This document shows, one piece after another, positions 43,361 to 51,370 of a DNA stretch of 64,000 bases. The DNA lies in NCBI GenBank assembly GCA_040758635.1, contig JBFLVI010000004.1:1-64000 (forward strand), read 5' to 3'. Under the pieces are notes generated by a model that did not search any database, had not been told where the DNA came from, and saw nothing but the letters and a program-made list of their open reading frames with translations. The position numbers and the translations under genes were made by a program. The first letter of the stretch is position 1. Every line of letters begins with the position of its first letter. Source of the stretch: Yes71-27 sp040758635 (GTDB lineage Bacteria > Bacillota > Desulfotomaculia > Desulfotomaculales > Ammonificaceae).

Positions 43361-46009
43361 TTGGGCGGAAAGACGTTGCCTACGGTCTACAACCCGAAAC
43401 TGGTGGAAGAAAAGTGGTACCGGTTTTGGGAAGAAGGGAAATACTTCCGGGGCATCATCGAACGGAACAGGGAACCCTTCTGCATTGTAATGCCGCCGCC
43501 GAACGTGACGGGCGAGCTCCACATGGGGCACGCGCTGGACAATACCTTGCAGGACGTGCTGATCCGCTGGCGGCGGATGCAGGGGTACGCCGTGCTCTGG
43601 CTGCCCGGGACGGACCACGCCGGGATCGCCACCCAGGCGCGTGTGGAAGCGATGCTGGCGAAGGAGGGGCTCTCCCGCTTCGACCTTGGACGGGAGAAGT
43701 TCCTCGAGCGGGTGTGGGCCTGGAAGGAAAAATACGGACACGTGATCACCGGGCAGCTCAGGCGCCTCGGTGCCTCCTGTGATTGGGACCGGGAGCGGTT
43801 TACGATGGACGAGGGTTGCTCGGAAGCGGTGCGGGAGGTTTTCCTGCGGCTCTACGAGCAGGGGCTCATTTACCGCGACAACTACATCGTCAACTGGTGC
43901 CCCCACTGCCACACGGTGATTTCCGATATCGAGGTGGAGCACAAGGATACCGCGGCGCACCTTTACTACATCCGGTACCCGCTGAAAGGCGGGACCGGGT
44001 TCATCGAGATTGCCACGACCCGGCCGGAAACGATGCTCGGCGACACGGCGGTAGCGGTCAACCCGGCCGACGAACGGTACCGGGAGCTGATCGGGAAAAC
44101 CGTGGTGCTGCCGCTGGTCGGGCGGGAGATCCCCGTCATCGCCGACGAGTATGTGGCGCTGGAGTTCGGGACGGGGGCGCTCAAGGTGACGCCGGCGCAC
44201 GACCCGAACGACTTCGAGATCGGGCGGCGGCACAATCTTCCCGCCGTGCAGGTCATCGGCCCGGACGGGCGGATGACGGCGGACGCCGGCGCGCGCTACG
44301 CGGGACTCGACCGCTGGGAGTGCCGGAAGCGCGTGGTGGAGGACCTCCGGACGCAAAAGCTTCTGGTTAAGGTGGAGGACCTGAGCCACGCGGTGGGCCA
44401 CTGTTACCGGTGCGATACCGTGATCGAGCCGACGGTCTCGAAACAGTGGTTTGTCCGGATGAAACCCCTGGCGGAGCCGGCGATCCGGGCGGTGCAGGAA
44501 GGCCGGGTGCGCTTCATCCCCGAACGCTTCACGAAGATCTACCTCAACTGGCTTGAACAGATCCGGGACTGGTGCATCTCGCGGCAGCTCTGGTGGGGCC
44601 ACCGGATTCCGGTCTGGCACTGTCCCGACTGTGGGGAAAGCACGGCTTCGCGGGGGGAGGTGGAGCAATGCCCGCACTGTAGTTCGGCGCGGGTGGAACA
44701 GGACCCCGACGTGCTGGACACCTGGTTTTCTTCGGCGCTCTGGCCTTTCTCCACGCTCGGCTGGCCGGACGAAACGGCTGATCTGGCCTATTACTACCCG
44801 ACGTCGGTGCTGGTAACCGGGCGGGACATCATCTTCTTCTGGGTGGCGCGGATGATCTTCATGGGCCTGGCCTTTATGAAGGAGGTGCCGTTCCGGGAGG
44901 TTTTCATCCATGGCCTGGTGCTGGACGCCCTCGGGCGCAAGATGTCCAAGTCGCTGGGAAACGGCGTGGACCCGATCGAGGTCATCGAAAGCCACGGCGC
45001 GGACAGCCTCCGGTTCATGCTGGTTACCGGGAGCACCCCCGGAAACGACCTGCGCTTTCACTTCGAGAAATTAGACGGGGCGCGGAATTTTGTCAACAAG
45101 CTCTGGAACGCTTCGCGGTTCGTCCTGATGAACCTGGCGGAACCGGAGGTTCAGCCGGCGGACGGGGCTTATGAGCTCGCAGACCGCTGGATTTTGAGCC
45201 GTTACCGGGAAGCAGTGGCCAGGGCCACTGAGTACCTCGAGGCTTACGAGGTGGGCGAGGCCGCGCGGGTGCTCTACGATTTTGTTTGGGACGAATTCTG
45301 TGACTGGTACATCGAGCTGTCCAAACCCAGGCTTTACCGGGGGACGCCCGGCGAGCAGGCGGTCGCGCGTGCGGTGCTGTGCCGGGTCCTGGGCGGGACG
45401 CTGAAGCTCCTCCACCCCTTCATTCCGTTCGCGACCGAAGAGATCTGGCACCACCTTGTGCCCGGTGAGGCGCCGCTGATTGTCCAGTCTTGGCCGGAAG
45501 ACGAGCCGGCGCTGGCGGATCCGGCGGCGGAGGAGGAAATGGGCCGGCTGATCGCGATCATCCGGACGGTGCGGCACATCCGGGCGGAGATGAACGTGCC
45601 GCCCGGACGGAGGGCGGCGGTGGTCCTGGTGGCGCCGGACGCGAGAGTGCGTGAGGTTGTAGCGCGCGGGAAGGAATACATCGAAGAACTCACCGCCGCA
45701 ACGGTCTCCGTCCTGGAAGAGCTGGCGGCCAAGCCGGCGCAGGCCGCGCACGCGGTGGCGGCCGGGGTTCAGATTTTCGTCCCGCTCGGCGGCCTGATCG
45801 ACATCAACAAGGAGCAGGCCCGACTGGCGAAAGAACTGGATACGGTGGCGAAGGAACTGGCCCGGGTAGAGGCCAAACTTAAGAATACCGGCTTCCTGGC
45901 CAAGGCCCCGGCCGAAGTGGTGGCGAAAGAACGGGCGAAACAGGCGGAACTGTCCCAGAAACGGGAAGCGCTGGAGAGCCGGCTGAGGATGCTGAGCGAG
46001 GCGGGATAA
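43361..46009 (+). CDS. valS: Valyl-tRNA synthetase
   Basis: An 882-residue class I aminoacyl-tRNA synthetase. The HIGH-type motif is PPNVTGELHMGHAL (about residues 45-58) and the KMSKS motif is GRKMSKSLGNGVDP. The CP1 editing domain lies in between (TTRPETMLGDTAVAVNP), and the C-terminal coiled-coil arm typical of ValS is at about 810-880. The start is TTG 43361 behind GGAGGG; the upstream ATG 43351 is out of frame. folC follows, an order common in Firmicutes. No T-box leader is seen. Confidence 0.98.
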   Translation: MGGKTLPTVYNPKLVEEKWYRFWEEGKYFRGIIERNREPFCIVMPPPNVTGELHMGHALDNTLQDVLIRWRRMQGYAVLWLPGTDHAGIATQARVEAMLAKEGLSRFDLGREKFLERVWAWKEKYGHVITGQLRRLGASCDWDRERFTMDEGCSEAVREVFLRLYEQGLIYRDNYIVNWCPHCHTVISDIEVEHKDTAAHLYYIRYPLKGGTGFIEIATTRPETMLGDTAVAVNPADERYRELIGKTVVLPLVGREIPVIADEYVALEFGTGALKVTPAHDPNDFEIGRRHNLPAVQVIGPDGRMTADAGARYAGLDRWECRKRVVEDLRTQKLLVKVEDLSHAVGHCYRCDTVIEPTVSKQWFVRMKPLAEPAIRAVQEGRVRFIPERFTKIYLNWLEQIRDWCISRQLWWGHRIPVWHCPDCGESTASRGEVEQCPHCSSARVEQDPDVLDTWFSSALWPFSTLGWPDETADLAYYYPTSVLVTGRDIIFFWVARMIFMGLAFMKEVPFREVFIHGLVLDALGRKMSKSLGNGVDPIEVIESHGADSLRFMLVTGSTPGNDLRFHFEKLDGARNFVNKLWNASRFVLMNLAEPEVQPADGAYELADRWILSRYREAVARATEYLEAYEVGEAARVLYDFVWDEFCDWYIELSKPRLYRGTPGEQAVARAVLCRVLGGTLKLLHPFIPFATEEIWHHLVPGEAPLIVQSWPEDEPALADPAAEEEMGRLIAIIRTVRHIRAEMNVPPGRRAAVVLVAPDARVREVVARGKEYIEELTAATVSVLEELAAKPAQAAHAVAAGVQIFVPLGGLIDINKEQARLAKELDTVAKELARVEAKLKNTGFLAKAPAEVVAKERAKQAELSQKREALESRLRMLSEAG

Positions 46010-46013
46010 GCAT

Positions 46014-46125
46014 AGTAGCAGCCAGAAGTCAGAATTCAGGATCCAGGATCCAGAGCAGGCTTTGTGGGAATTCGCGCGCGAATTCCTTCTTTGAACCTTC
46101 CGGGCTCTGACTACCTGAGTACTAA
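46014..46125. repeat. Heptad-palindrome element, valS-folC
   Basis: Left arm CAGAAGT, CAGAATT, CAGGATC, CAGGATC, CAG. A perfect 20-bp palindrome GGAATTCGCGCGCGAATTCC (46067-46086) with no spacer. The right arm is degraded (GGGCTCTGACTACCTGAGTAC). Confidence 0.82.
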
Positions 46126-46152
46126 CCTGAAAAACTCTTCCTGGAAGCAGTT

Positions 46153-47469
46153 ATGGACTACGAAGAAGCAATCCGTTACATGCAGGGCGCCGCGGCGGCA
46201 GGGATAAAGCCGGGACTGGAGCGGATCACCGCGCTGCTCGGGCGGCTGGGCAATCCCGAACGCCGGTTCCCGGCGGCGCACGTGGGCGGCACCAACGGCA
46301 AGGGGTCGGTCTGCGCGTTTCTCACGGCGGTGCTGGCGGCTGCCGGTTACAAGACGGGTACCTTTACCTCGCCGCACCTGCACTCCTATACCGAGCGTTT
46401 CCGGATCAACGGCGCGGCCATAGAACCCGTCCGGCTCGCCGGGTTGATCGCGGCGGTCCGGCCGGCGCTGGAGACGCTGCGGGCCGGGGGCGTCGTCCCG
46501 ACCGAGTTTGAGATTCATACGGCTTTGGCCTTTCTTTTTTTTGCCCGGGAAGCCGTGGACGTGGCGGTGGTCGAGGTGGGCCTGGGCGGGCGTTACGACG
46601 CTACGAACGTCGTTTCGCCGGAGGTTGTCGTGATCACCAACGTAACGGTGGACCACACCGACTATCTGGGAGAGTCGCTCGAGCAGATCGCCGGCGAGAA
46701 GGCGGGGATAATAAAACCGGGGGTTCCGGTGGTTACGGGGGCTGAGGGCGCGGCGCTGGCCGTGATCGAAAGGGAGTGCGCCGCAAGGGGCGCCCCGCTT
46801 TTTGTTTTGGGGCGGGATTTCCGCCCGGAGGTGCGGAAAAGCGACCTGGCGGGGCAGGAGCTGGACGTCCGCGGCTGGTGGGGTAAGTACCGCGACCTGC
46901 GGATCAGGCTCTTAGGACAACACCAGCTCTATAACGCGGCATGCGCGGTGGCCGCAGCCAGGCTGCTTGCCGAGCGGGGCTGGCGGCTGGGCGAGGCGGC
47001 GGTGCGCGAGGGCCTGGCGGCGGTAACGTGGCCGGGCCGGCTGGAAGTGCTGCAGGAGAACCCGCCGGTGATTTTGGACGGGGCGCATAACACCGCCGGA
47101 GCGGTGGCACTGCGGGAGGCACTTCAAGATTACTTCCCGGGGCGGCCACTGGTGCTCGTGATCGGGATGCTCGCAGATAAGGAGCGGGCGGAGGCGGCTG
47201 CTGTCTTGTGCCCGTTAGCCAGGGCGGTGGTGGTCACCCGGCCGCCGGGGTCGCGCGCGGGGGACTGGCGGGTACTGGCGGCTTTGGCGCGGCGGTATGT
47301 ACCGGCGGTAGACGAGATCGAGGATGTTGCTGCGGCGGTGGAGCGCGCGCTGGTGCTTGCCCGGCCGGAGGACGCGGTGGTCGTAACCGGTTCGCTCTAC
47401 CTTATTGCCGAGGTGCGGGCGTTTTTGGCCCGGAGAGACCGGTCTTTCAGGACCGGGAAGTTGCGTTAA
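46153..47469 (+). CDS. folC: Folylpolyglutamate synthase / dihydrofolate synthase
   Basis: A 438-residue Mur-ligase-family enzyme that adds glutamate to folates. The ATP-binding motif is GGTNGKGSVCAFL (about 45-57). Family signatures follow: FTSPHLHSYTERFRING, VGLGGRYDATNV, NVTVDHTDYLG and LDGAHNTAGA. ATG 46153 has a modest TGGAAG ribosome site, perhaps because the heptad-palindrome element separates it from valS. It ends shortly before a DUF3243 gene. Confidence 0.96.
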   Translation: MDYEEAIRYMQGAAAAGIKPGLERITALLGRLGNPERRFPAAHVGGTNGKGSVCAFLTAVLAAAGYKTGTFTSPHLHSYTERFRINGAAIEPVRLAGLIAAVRPALETLRAGGVVPTEFEIHTALAFLFFAREAVDVAVVEVGLGGRYDATNVVSPEVVVITNVTVDHTDYLGESLEQIAGEKAGIIKPGVPVVTGAEGAALAVIERECAARGAPLFVLGRDFRPEVRKSDLAGQELDVRGWWGKYRDLRIRLLGQHQLYNAACAVAAARLLAERGWRLGEAAVREGLAAVTWPGRLEVLQENPPVILDGAHNTAGAVALREALQDYFPGRPLVLVIGMLADKERAEAAAVLCPLARAVVVTRPPGSRAGDWRVLAALARRYVPAVDEIEDVAAAVERALVLARPEDAVVVTGSLYLIAEVRAFLARRDRSFRTGKLR

Positions 47470-47547
47470 GGCAGGGGGGCGCCCTGCGGAATTGGGCAGG
47501 GGCAAACAACGCATAATAAAGGCGGGAGGTTGACTGGGGGTGGTAAG

Positions 47548-47874
47548 ATGGAGGTAGACCTGGGCTGGAACGAATTCAAGGAGTGGCTGGGCAAGGGACT
47601 TAAGGCGCTGCGGCTGGCGGGTGTGTCTGATGAAAACGCCGAGGAGATAGGCTATCGGTTTGGCGAACTGCTGAACCGTTATGTTGATTCGGCCAACCGG
47701 GAGCAGCGCCTGATAAAAGAGCTGTGGGACCAGGGAAACGAGATCGAGCGCCGGGCGCTGGCCTCGATGCTTACCAGGCTGGTCGAGCGGGATACCCTCG
47801 AGCGCAAAAAGCCTTCCCGGCTGAGCGAGGAAAGCGGTCCTGACGAAACAACGGAAGGCCGGAAGAAACCGTAA
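47548..47874 (+). CDS. DUF3243 family protein
   Basis: A 108-residue helical protein with the DUF3243 layout (WNEFKEWLGKGLKALRLAGVSDENAEEIGYRFGELLN, then the NREQRLIKELWDQGNEIERRALASMLTRLVER block). Family members are found in spore-forming Firmicutes and their role is unknown. ATG 47548 is chosen with GGGGGTGG upstream. It may be co-transcribed with folC. A heptad-palindrome element begins at its stop codon. Confidence 0.8.
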   Translation: MEVDLGWNEFKEWLGKGLKALRLAGVSDENAEEIGYRFGELLNRYVDSANREQRLIKELWDQGNEIERRALASMLTRLVERDTLERKKPSRLSEESGPDETTEGRKKP

Positions 47875-47875
47875 A

Positions 47876-47996
47876 CAGAAGTCGGGGGCTGGAGGTCGGA
47901 AGTCAGTAACTTTGTGAGAAATCAGCATAGCTGATTTCTTCAAAAAATCCCACCTCCAACCTCTAACCTCTGACCTCCAACCTCCAACCTCTAATT
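47876..47996. repeat. Heptad-palindrome element, after DUF3243 gene
   Basis: Left arm of GGAGGTC/GGAAGTC units. Core GAAATCAGC-ATA-GCTGATTTC (47918-47938), differing from the common core on both sides in a paired way. Right arm CACCTCC, AACCTCT, AACCTCT, GACCTCC, AACCTCC, AACCTCT. Confidence 0.87.
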
Positions 47997-48044
47997 ACTC
48001 CGGTCTTGCTGCAGGTCCTACATACGTTTTCATTCCCGGTGGCG

Positions 48045-48154
48045 CCCGGCACTCAACTTTGTGTACCCAACACTCAACTCTGTGTGTAACCTGTGCTCAA
48101 GCAAACGGTCATTAAAGTATCTCGTATTCTTTCACGTTGAGTTGAGTGCCGGGT
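48045..48154. repeat. MITE-like element, copy 2, with an extra outer end
   Basis: Inverted ends ACCCAACACTCAACTC (48065-48080) and GAGTTGAGTGCCGGGT (48139-48154) enclose sequence matching copy 1 at 27.4 kb in reverse orientation. A further end-like CCCGGCACTCAACTT lies outside at 48045. Confidence 0.8.
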
Positions 48155-48313
48155 CGTGAACGACTCTCGTGGATTGAATTTTGTCTCCGGATTCTTTTTT
48201 ACCTGCCCCGTTATTCGGCGACGCATCATTTCTGTAACTTGCTTGTTGCTTTATTTTCCCGGTCAATCTATCTCAGGCCCAAACTCAATTTGCCGATAGC
48301 CCGGTAAAGAGGC

Positions 48314-48352
48314 TTGACGCCGGCAAAGAAACGTCTTACTCTATAGTAAGAG
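48314..48352 (+). promoter_or_regulatory. Promoter and operator-like inverted repeat of the toxin-antitoxin pair
   Basis: TTGACG (48314-48319) with a -10-like TACTCT at 17-base spacing. TCTTACT-CTAT-AGTAAGA (about 48335-48352) is a 7-bp inverted repeat overlapping it, as expected for autoregulation by an AbrB-type antitoxin. Confidence 0.5.
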
Positions 48353-48363
48353 GAGGGAGGGCA

Positions 48364-48609
48364 ATGAAGATCACTAGCCTATCAAGCAAGGGCCAGATAG
48401 TTATCCCGAAGCAGGTTAGGGAAATGCTCGGCGTAAAATCCGGTACCAGGTTCCGGGTGGAGGTTGAAGAAAATCGGATTGTCCTCGTTCCGGTCAAGGG
48501 AACCATCGGTTCCAACTTATGCGGTCGGTTTCGGGACGAGAACCTTCTTGGCGACTTGCTGGCTGAGCACAAAAGGGAACTGGGCATAGAGAGGCGCAAG
48601 GATGACTGA
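48364..48609 (+). CDS. AbrB/MazE-type antitoxin (VapB-like)
   Basis: An 81-residue protein with a swapped-hairpin AbrB DNA-binding domain at residues 1-47 (SLSSKGQIVIPKQVREMLGVKSGTRFRVEVEENRIVLVPV). A C-terminal tail would wrap the toxin. ATG 48364 follows GGAGGGAGG. It overlaps the PIN-domain gene by 8 bases, the standard toxin-antitoxin layout. Confidence 0.9.
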   Translation: MKITSLSSKGQIVIPKQVREMLGVKSGTRFRVEVEENRIVLVPVKGTIGSNLCGRFRDENLLGDLLAEHKRELGIERRKDD

Positions 48610-49096
48610 CCCTGTCTTGGGGCGAGTGACGCTTGATTCCTGGGCCATCCTGGCCTGGCTGCAGGGCGAGCCTGCGGGCATTCTGGTAGGAAATCTTATC
48701 GCCTGGTGCGAGGGCGACAGGAAAAGAGGCGAGGCCGTTAGGCACCGCTTTTCCGGTCTAAGTAAGCCGCAGCTTTTCTTAAACGTGATTAATCTGGGAG
48801 AGGTCTTCTACATTATCGGCAGGCGCAAGGGGAGAAAGGAAGCCCGGAGTGTCATCCAGCAGATCAGACTGGCCCCAATCACTATTATCGAGGCTTCAGA
48901 AAAGCTGGTGTTCGACGCCGCCGGAGTCAAGATGAGGTATCCAGTGGCGTACGCCGACGCTTTTGCGGTGGCTACCGCGAAAGCTACCCGAAGCGCATTA
49001 TTGACCGGTGACCCCGAACTTAAGGAGGTCGCGGGTGTAGAGATTATCTGGATCGGCAGCGAAAAAATTAAGGAGAGAGAAGAGCATAAACCGTAA
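48602..49096 (+). CDS. PIN-domain ribonuclease toxin (VapC-like)
   Basis: A 164-residue PIN-domain protein. Acidic metal-site residues are seen in TLDSWAILAWL (first Asp), NLGEVFYI (Glu), YADAFAVATA (Asp) and LLTGDPELK (last Asp), so the nuclease site looks intact. It is slightly longer than typical VapC because of an insert at about 40-55. It is translated with the overlapping antitoxin. The pair lies between a MITE-like element and the second hydrogenase operon, in convergent orientation to the latter. Confidence 0.9.
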   Translation: MTDPVLGRVTLDSWAILAWLQGEPAGILVGNLIAWCEGDRKRGEAVRHRFSGLSKPQLFLNVINLGEVFYIIGRRKGRKEARSVIQQIRLAPITIIEASEKLVFDAAGVKMRYPVAYADAFAVATAKATRSALLTGDPELKEVAGVEIIWIGSEKIKEREEHKP

Positions 49097-49105
49097 GAAG
49101 CTTTA

Positions 49106-49678
49106 TTACGTTCCCCGGTTGTAATACCCCGTAAAAATAGATTTCAATTTTCCCACGCTGTCGGTCAGGGCCAGGTAGATGTGGGCGGCGATCGTTCCGG
49201 CGGTAAGAAGAGTACTGTAGTAAACCAGGCTCCGGACCCGGTTGAATCCTCCCAGCCATTTGACCGGCCGGGCAAACAGCTTCGGGGCGTACAGGAAGAA
49301 CCCGAGGGGCAGAATGACCAGCGCTTCGAGCGGCCAGAAGGTGTAAAGGAACTTCTGGCCGACGTTGTACCGGCGAAACTTTGGTTTTTCCGGCGTCAGG
49401 TAAAACTGGTACCGCAGAAAACGGGGTAGTTTTTTTAGGTCGTGCCGCTCCGGAAGAATCAGGCGCCAGTCACGTCGGAGGATGCCGTAATACACCCGGG
49501 CGATAAATCCGGCGGTAAAAAGAAACCCGGCAAGCGAGTGTATCTGCCTTGCCGTGCGCATACTACCGCCGGCTCGCGGTGGTTCGCTGATGTAAAGGCC
49601 GCTGGTGACCAGCGCGACGGCCAGCGGCGCCAGCGTCCAGTGAAACAGCCTGACAGGTAATGGGTGACGCAATTGCAC
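49106..49678 (-). CDS. b-type cytochrome of the second hydrogenase
   Basis: A 190-residue membrane protein related to hydrogenase / formate dehydrogenase b-type cytochromes. LPVRLFHWTLAPLAVALVTSGLYIS opens helix 1, and further helices lie at about 45-65, 110-135 and 150-175, with His residues in LFHW, QIHSLAGF and AAHIYLAL. GTG 49678 is chosen because AGGAGGAGG lies at the right distance. The frame remains open back to 49810 through heptad-repeat sequence, which should not be translated. It is the last gene of the minus-strand hydrogenase operon. Confidence 0.85.
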   Translation of the reverse strand: MQLRHPLPVRLFHWTLAPLAVALVTSGLYISEPPRAGGSMRTARQIHSLAGFLFTAGFIARVYYGILRRDWRLILPERHDLKKLPRFLRYQFYLTPEKPKFRRYNVGQKFLYTFWPLEALVILPLGFFLYAPKLFARPVKWLGGFNRVRSLVYYSTLLTAGTIAAHIYLALTDSVGKLKSIFTGYYNRGT

Positions 49679-49746
49679 CGTCTTCCTCCTCCTGAGCAAT
49701 TCGAGATTTTCCGGTGCGTTTTTCGCTTCGCTCTCCAGTCCTCTTA

Positions 49747-49843
49747 AAAGGATGAAGGCGGAAGGATGAAGGCGGAAATTCTTCTTTTCATCCTTCCCTT
49801 CATCCCTCATCCCTCATCCCTCATCCCTCAGCCTTTATCCTTT
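49747..49843. repeat. Heptad element of the GGATGAA type, hydrogenase operon 2
   Basis: GGATGAA/GGCGGAA 7-mers on the left and CATCCCT 7-mers, repeated four times, on the right form a large imperfect inverted repeat around AAATTCTTCTTTT. The stop codon of the large subunit gene lies at its edge. Confidence 0.8.
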
Positions 49844-51217
49844 CTGAATGATATGCGTGGCGCAAGCGTAGCACGGGTCGAAGGAGCGGATGATCCGTCC
49901 CACCTCGACCGGTTCCCGGGGGTTGGCTACAGGCGTACCGAGAAGCGCTTCCTCAACCGGCCCCGGCTGTCCCGCGTCGTCCTGCGGTGAAAAGTTCCAC
50001 GCCGAGGGGGTAATGATCTCGTACCGGCTGATGCGGCCCCCTTCCACGCGGAGGTAGTGCAGGAGCGGTCCCCGCATCGAGTCGGTGGGCCCCAGCCCCT
50101 CTCCGGTTTTGGGTACGTCGAAGGCAGAGAATACTGGTTCGCCGGGTTCAAGTTCTTCCAGCCACCGCTCCATTAAACCGCAGAGCATCTCGGTTTCCAT
50201 AACCCGCGCCAGGATCCGGTCCATGGCCGAGACGCCGCGCCGGTAACGGCCCGCCACCCACATTCGCGCCAGCGGCCCGCCCTCGAAAGCCTTTTGCTCG
50301 TAGCGCGGTGCCTTAATCCAGGAGTAGGCACCGGGTTTTCCGGGGGCCGGTCTGGTTACGGCGGTCTCCGGGGCCCGGGGCCCGCTCTGCGCTTCGAAGT
50401 AAGCGTGGCGCAGGTGCTCGGCGACGAGGTCCGTATCCACCTCCCGGATACCGGTTTCCTCAACTACCCCGCCGGGAAGGTGAAATTTATTCCGCTCCGG
50501 GTCCACGGGAAAGCAGCCGTAGCTTAGAAGACGCAAAGGACGCTTCCCCAACTCGTAACATTCCGGATAAGCCGCGGCGATGGTCTGCGCGTCGGAGATC
50601 ATTTTTTCCCGGACAAACCCGGTTATTACGCGGAGCTTCGCCTGCAAGTCAAGGATAACGGCGCCGTCCGGCGGCACGGTGGAACCGCCCGCCAGGATCC
50701 CGTGTGGAAACGGTGCCTTGCCTCCGAGTGCGGTCATCATCTCGTGGGCGACGCGGCTGACATCCGCAGCCTCGAAATAGTGTTCCCTGAGCCTGGTTTC
50801 GATTTCCAGTGAGAGGCGGTAGCCGCGCCGGTAACGAGGTAAAAAGGGAGGTTTGTCCGGCCCGCGGGCGTAATCGGGTAACTCTAACAGATAAAAGTGC
50901 CGGAGGTGGTTCTGCAGGAAGTCGGCCCCAAAAATCAAATTCCGGAGCAAGTTGCCGTTTTTCGGCGGCACCACACCCGCCAGCTCTTCCAGAGCAAAGG
51001 CGGCAGCCGTAGCGTGCGCCGTTGCACAGATGCCGCAAATGCGTTGCGTAAAATAAGGCGCGTCACGCGGATCCCGGCCCCGGAGCATAATTTCAAAGCC
51101 GCGGAAGAAAAGAGCGCTGCACCGGGCGTCAGCCACTTTACCGCCCTCGATGGTGATTTCGACGTGGCCGCGGTTGTTGGCCCGGGTAACGGGGTTGATA
51201 ACAATCTGTCTGCTCAC
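49835..51217 (-). CDS. Divergent [NiFe] hydrogenase large subunit
   Basis: A 460-residue catalytic subunit with all four Ni-Fe cysteines: RICGIC (C61, C64) and DPCYACATH at the end. The tail after the final His is only five residues (IIQKG). It is about 110 residues shorter than the large subunit at 29.2 kb. The usual RIEGH near the N-terminus is replaced by RANNRGH, so the conserved proton-transfer glutamate, 47 residues before the first Cys, is absent. GTG 51217 starts it. It follows the small-subunit gene in a minus-strand operon. Confidence 0.92.
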   Translation of the reverse strand: MSRQIVINPVTRANNRGHVEITIEGGKVADARCSALFFRGFEIMLRGRDPRDAPYFTQRICGICATAHATAAAFALEELAGVVPPKNGNLLRNLIFGADFLQNHLRHFYLLELPDYARGPDKPPFLPRYRRGYRLSLEIETRLREHYFEAADVSRVAHEMMTALGGKAPFPHGILAGGSTVPPDGAVILDLQAKLRVITGFVREKMISDAQTIAAAYPECYELGKRPLRLLSYGCFPVDPERNKFHLPGGVVEETGIREVDTDLVAEHLRHAYFEAQSGPRAPETAVTRPAPGKPGAYSWIKAPRYEQKAFEGGPLARMWVAGRYRRGVSAMDRILARVMETEMLCGLMERWLEELEPGEPVFSAFDVPKTGEGLGPTDSMRGPLLHYLRVEGGRISRYEIITPSAWNFSPQDDAGQPGPVEEALLGTPVANPREPVEVGRIIRSFDPCYACATHIIQKG

Positions 51218-51231
51218 GGGATCACTTCCTC

Positions 51232-51330
51232 GGGTCAGAATTCAGGAGCCGGAAGCCAGGAGTTTCAAAGAGGGAATTCGCATAGCGAATTCCTACAAAT
51301 TCCATTCTGACTTCTGGATTCTGACCTGTA
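51232..51330. repeat. Heptad-palindrome element between the hydrogenase 2 subunit genes
   Basis: Left arm CAGAATT, CAGGAGC, CGGAAGC, CAGGAGT. Core GGAATTCGC-ATA-GCGAATTCC (51273-51293). Right arm ATTCTGACTTCTGGATTCTGAC. Confidence 0.88.
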
Positions 51331-51370
51331 AACCTTCCTTCAAAGGAGATTCCCTCTTGCCTGCTAATTT

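Noticed and set aside
43227..43490. Short ORF with a good ribosome site overlapping valS
   Set aside because: It contains the valS promoter, overlaps valS by 130 bases and has no recognisable sequence. It is most likely a chance frame.
49679..49810. N-terminal extension of the hydrogenase 2 cytochrome
   Set aside because: The open frame runs through heptad-repeat sequence; AGGAGGAGG fits the GTG at 49678 and the family N-terminus starts there.
49747..49843. CRISPR-like tandem repeats (also at 58859)
   Set aside because: Units are 7 bp, contiguous and inverted between arms, with no unique spacers of 25-40 bp and no cas genes nearby.
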